A stretch of DNA of 59,185 bases from Chlorobium sp. (GTDB taxonomy: Bacteria > Bacteroidota > Chlorobiia > Chlorobiales > Chlorobiaceae), in contig SZXX01000042.1 of assembly GCA_005843825.1 (NCBI GenBank), positions 1 through 59,185 on the forward strand, in the 5' to 3' direction. A program made the translations under genes and the position numbers. The notes beneath the pieces were generated by a model that saw nothing but the letters and a program-made list of their open reading frames with translations, did not search any database and was not told where the DNA came from. Positions 56,578-59,185 of the stretch are shown one piece after another. How positions within the stretch are numbered: position 1 is the stretch's first letter; every line of letters begins with the position of its first letter.

Positions 56578-58077
56578 ATGAAGCCATCGCTAAAAAACAC
56601 GACAGCCGATGATTCACTGATCCTGTACGCCGAACTCAATGATGCTGAGGTTAGAGCTGCACAAAGGCGATTGAAAATAGGGAGGTTAAAGCGTATTGTC
56701 CCTGGCGTTCTCAGCGCCAGCCCTGAAAAAGAGTGGCCGGCAATTATTGCGTTGCATAGAATGCGAGTCCTCGCCGCTCTTTTTACTGGTGCAGTTATTG
56801 GCTATAGAAGTGCCTTCAGAGGCGGCATGCCCGTCGACGGTGTAATACACCTCAGCTACAGCTACAACAGAATCGTCGAGTTACCGGGTTTAAAAGTGGT
56901 TTTGGTCAAGGGTACCGGAAAAACTGCTGGCGACCTTCCAATGTCAGGGCGAGACCTTTATTTTCCCTCTCAAGCCCGCATGCTGATGGAAAACCTAACC
57001 CCGAGTCGTGGAGCGATCAGAAAATCCGTTGGGCGAGTTGCCGTCGAAGAAAGGCTGGTCAGTATTTATGAATCAAGAGGTCCAGACACTCTCAACCGCA
57101 TCAGGGAAGAAGCTCGCGATATTGCTGCTCACCTAGGGTTTGAAAGGGAGTTTCAGGTTTTGAATGAACTCATCGGAAGCATTCTCGGAACAACAAGTGC
57201 GCAACTCGCTACGGCTGCAGGACAAGCATTGGCCGCAGGGATACCTTTTGACGCCGGGCGTATAGCCCTTTTTGAAAAGTTGGCCGCTGCATTGCGTGCA
57301 ATGCCTCTGACACAAAAAGCATCACCTGCCACAACCGAAAGAGCACGCATCAACTTTGCTTTCCTGGAGTCCTATTTCAGCAACTTCATCGAAGGAACGG
57401 AATTTGATGTTTCTGAAGCACGGCAAATTGTGCTTGAGGGAAAAATTATCGAACAACGCCCGAAAGACTCACACGACATCCTCGGTGTCTTCAGGCAAGC
57501 CATCAATCTCGGGTGGTCAATCCAATCGATTGCACCAGGTGAAGGCATATTGCACCAATTGCAGCAGCGCCATCTGGATCTCATGAAAGAACGACCGGAA
57601 TCAGCTCCTGGTGATTTTAAAGACAGGGAGAATTTTGCGGGGAACACCACGTTTGTCTCACCGAGAAATGTACGCGGAACTCTGATTGAGGGAAGCAAGC
57701 TCTTGCCGTCAGTTCATCCTGGAATGTCCAGGGCATTGCTGGCGATGTTTATAGTCTCGGAAGTACATCCCTTTATTGATGGAAACGGCCGATTAGCGCG
57801 TCTCGTCATGAACGCAGAGTTGTCGGTTGTCAATGCATGCAGAATGATTGTGCCAACACTCTTCAGAGAGGAATATCTGGATTCCCTGCGCGTGCTAACA
57901 CGGCAGGGAAAACTTGAACCGTTCATTTCCGCCATGCAGAAAATCCAGCAATGGACCGCCGCATTCGACTTCACCGATCTGGACCGGGTGATTGAGCAGA
58001 TGAAAGCCTGCAATGCATTCGAAAAATCCCGCAGGCAATACCAACTGCTTAACCTTTCCGACTTGACCGGTTCTTAA
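56578..58077 (+). CDS. Fic-domain protein with AbiEi-like N-terminal domain
   Basis: A 499-residue two-part protein. Residues 1-150 look like the winged-helix part of AbiEi-type transcriptional antitoxins (RLKIGRLKRIVPGVLSASP, then IGYRSAFRGG). The C-terminal part is a Fic AMP-transferase domain with catalytic motif HPFIDGNGRLAR (His397) and the inhibitory motif SNFIEG (268-273; Ser and Glu272) N-terminal to it, as in class II Fic proteins. The protein may be a self-inhibited toxin with built-in DNA-binding and autoregulation. The fusion is seen; its role is inferred. Confidence 0.85.
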   Translation: MKPSLKNTTADDSLILYAELNDAEVRAAQRRLKIGRLKRIVPGVLSASPEKEWPAIIALHRMRVLAALFTGAVIGYRSAFRGGMPVDGVIHLSYSYNRIVELPGLKVVLVKGTGKTAGDLPMSGRDLYFPSQARMLMENLTPSRGAIRKSVGRVAVEERLVSIYESRGPDTLNRIREEARDIAAHLGFEREFQVLNELIGSILGTTSAQLATAAGQALAAGIPFDAGRIALFEKLAAALRAMPLTQKASPATTERARINFAFLESYFSNFIEGTEFDVSEARQIVLEGKIIEQRPKDSHDILGVFRQAINLGWSIQSIAPGEGILHQLQQRHLDLMKERPESAPGDFKDRENFAGNTTFVSPRNVRGTLIEGSKLLPSVHPGMSRALLAMFIVSEVHPFIDGNGRLARLVMNAELSVVNACRMIVPTLFREEYLDSLRVLTRQGKLEPFISAMQKIQQWTAAFDFTDLDRVIEQMKACNAFEKSRRQYQLLNLSDLTGS

Positions 58078-58203
58078 TGCACATAGGCTCATGTGGCTCA
58101 TCATAGGCATGAACATGCTCAACTCGGAGTTCAATTCAGAGCTCAATACTGCGCCTGTAGTTTCCCCTGAAAAATTAACGGGACGCTCATGACTATCCAT
58201 ACT

Positions 58204-59178
58204 TCAACCCAAAGGATTTCGGCGAAAAATTTGATTCACGGCCGAAGCTGATATACCAAGCATTCGAGCAGTATCAGCAAACGATAACCCTAACTCCATC
58301 ACAAAATGACGAGAAAGTTCTTTACGTACATCAGTGCACTCACGGCGCTTACTCCCTGATTGCAATGCCTGCGATGTAATACCTGCCACTTCACACCTCT
58401 CTTCCAAAGCTTCCATGGCATTTACTTTGCTCGAGGTATCTGGGACAAGGGTTTTCACCGTTTCTTCAACTTCATCGAGTATTTCCTTTACAAACTCCCC
58501 GCTACCGAGTATCCGCTCATCGCTGAATTGCTTCTGACCTCGCTGACGCAACGATAACACTTCCGACCATCCGCCTGCGGAGCGCACCAAACCGCCTCCG
58601 GTCAGCTCAGACTGCTTTCCTAGACTGCTCTGCTCTAACACAAATTGAAGATATGCACTTCGCGCCGCTCTCTCTCTTTTGCCAAAATAAAGGAGTACAT
58701 ATTCCCGATCCTGCCAATCACGCTTGATCCTGTTTATCACAGTGGCATGACCGCTCCAAGGGTAGTTGGCCAGTTCATCCAATGAGCCGACAAGTCCGGC
58801 CCTCAGTGGATTGATATGGATATAACTGACCAGTTTCAGAAAATACGGTTCCTCTTCGCAGATAATTGACTTATATCGATTCTGAAACAAATGCCCGTGA
58901 CGATGGTGTCGGGAATTATACAAGATGGCATAGCTGGTCAAAAACTTTCGCATAAATATGGAGAGACCGGCCTCTCCGCTTTTCAACAACAGATGAGCAT
59001 GATTAGTCATCAGCGCCCATGCATAGATTTTTGTACCTGTTGCTGCGGCAGCAATACCCAAACGGGACACAAACAGATGACGATCATCATCATCCACAAC
59101 GATCCGATTCCCTTCGATTCCCCTAACCATCACATGATGCAGGGTTCCCGGTGAATCCAGTCTTGCTCCTCTCGGCAT
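58204..59178 (-). CDS. REP-associated tyrosine transposase (RAYT, IS200-like Y1)
   Basis: A 324-residue single-strand transposase-like protein. The HUH pair is His60 and His62 in MTNHAHLLL, the nucleophile Tyr is about 119 in LVSYIHINPLRAG, and HLFQNRYKSIICEEE precedes it. The C-terminal third ends in a DnaA-like helix-turn-helix (SFADTARMLGISASAVNQIFRRN), known in the larger RAYTs. RAYTs move or maintain REP-type palindromes and are usually domesticated single-copy genes. No clear REP element is visible in the 126 bp downstream. Confidence 0.93.
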   Translation of the reverse strand: MPRGARLDSPGTLHHVMVRGIEGNRIVVDDDDRHLFVSRLGIAAAATGTKIYAWALMTNHAHLLLKSGEAGLSIFMRKFLTSYAILYNSRHHRHGHLFQNRYKSIICEEEPYFLKLVSYIHINPLRAGLVGSLDELANYPWSGHATVINRIKRDWQDREYVLLYFGKRERAARSAYLQFVLEQSSLGKQSELTGGGLVRSAGGWSEVLSLRQRGQKQFSDERILGSGEFVKEILDEVEETVKTLVPDTSSKVNAMEALEERCEVAGITSQALQSGSKRRECTDVRKELSRHFVMELGLSFADTARMLGISASAVNQIFRRNPLG

Positions 59179-59185
59179 TATATGC

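Overview
The window comes from the chromosome of a green sulfur bacterium (Chlorobiaceae, Chlorobium/Pelodictyon group). The decisive marker is an intact fmoA for the Fenna-Matthews-Olson bacteriochlorophyll a protein. It is supported by a thioredoxin-reductase-like ferredoxin-NADP reductase, menA and a BchE-type radical SAM protein. No rRNA, tRNA or CRISPR array was seen.

Positions 1-24000 are mostly core genome: lnt, fmoA, a MerR regulator, an MsbA-like ABC exporter, purT, a BchE-like radical SAM protein, mutS, rplU-rpmA, mdh, and hisF with a ppk2. A minus-strand operon (21511 to 15925) encodes a Cys-rich small protein, FNR, MenA, AguB, a Ste24-type protease and AguA. It links electron carriers and menaquinone to putrescine synthesis from agmatine. 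Inside the core lies a toxin-antitoxin hotspot (6600-8845) with Phd/ParE, MazEF, HicBA and an orphan BrnA-like antitoxin. A DUF4405-like membrane protein and an OmpR/HK two-component pair follow at 23416-26197.

Positions 26300-52400 form a dense signalling island dominated by cyclic di-GMP proteins. It holds a PAS histidine kinase, an L,D-transpeptidase-like protein, a Sel1-repeat protein, three related CHASE3 receptors with different outputs, three HD-GYP phosphodiesterase candidates and two GGDEF cyclase candidates with intact signatures. A further GGDEF-like protein has a broken active site (GGDQF) but keeps its RxxD inhibitory-site motif. Embedded in the island is a kaiC-kaiB-HD-GYP operon without kaiA, a possible daily timer wired to c-di-GMP turnover in an anaerobic phototroph. 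One CHASE3-GAF-HD-GYP gene is split by an IS1634-like element (43290-44961) flanked by a perfect 34-bp target duplication; the frame would be restored by precise excision.

Downstream, a compact gene set (46393-54263) encodes a short coupled ORF, a diguanylate cyclase, a YaiO-like outer-membrane barrel, a sugar-nucleotide SDR, a HEAT-repeat protein, a membrane GT2 glycosyltransferase, a remnant of a nucleotide-sugar dehydrogenase and GlmS. It looks like a c-di-GMP-linked exopolysaccharide system.

The right end (54400-59185) is accessory DNA: a Nif11-like leader peptide gene, a PaaI-type thioesterase, a decayed Rpn/PD-(D/E)XK nuclease gene invaded by a dispersed repeat, a 16-bp perfect inverted repeat, an HTH antitoxin relic, a Fic protein fused to an AbiEi-like domain, and a RAYT (REP-associated tyrosine transposase).
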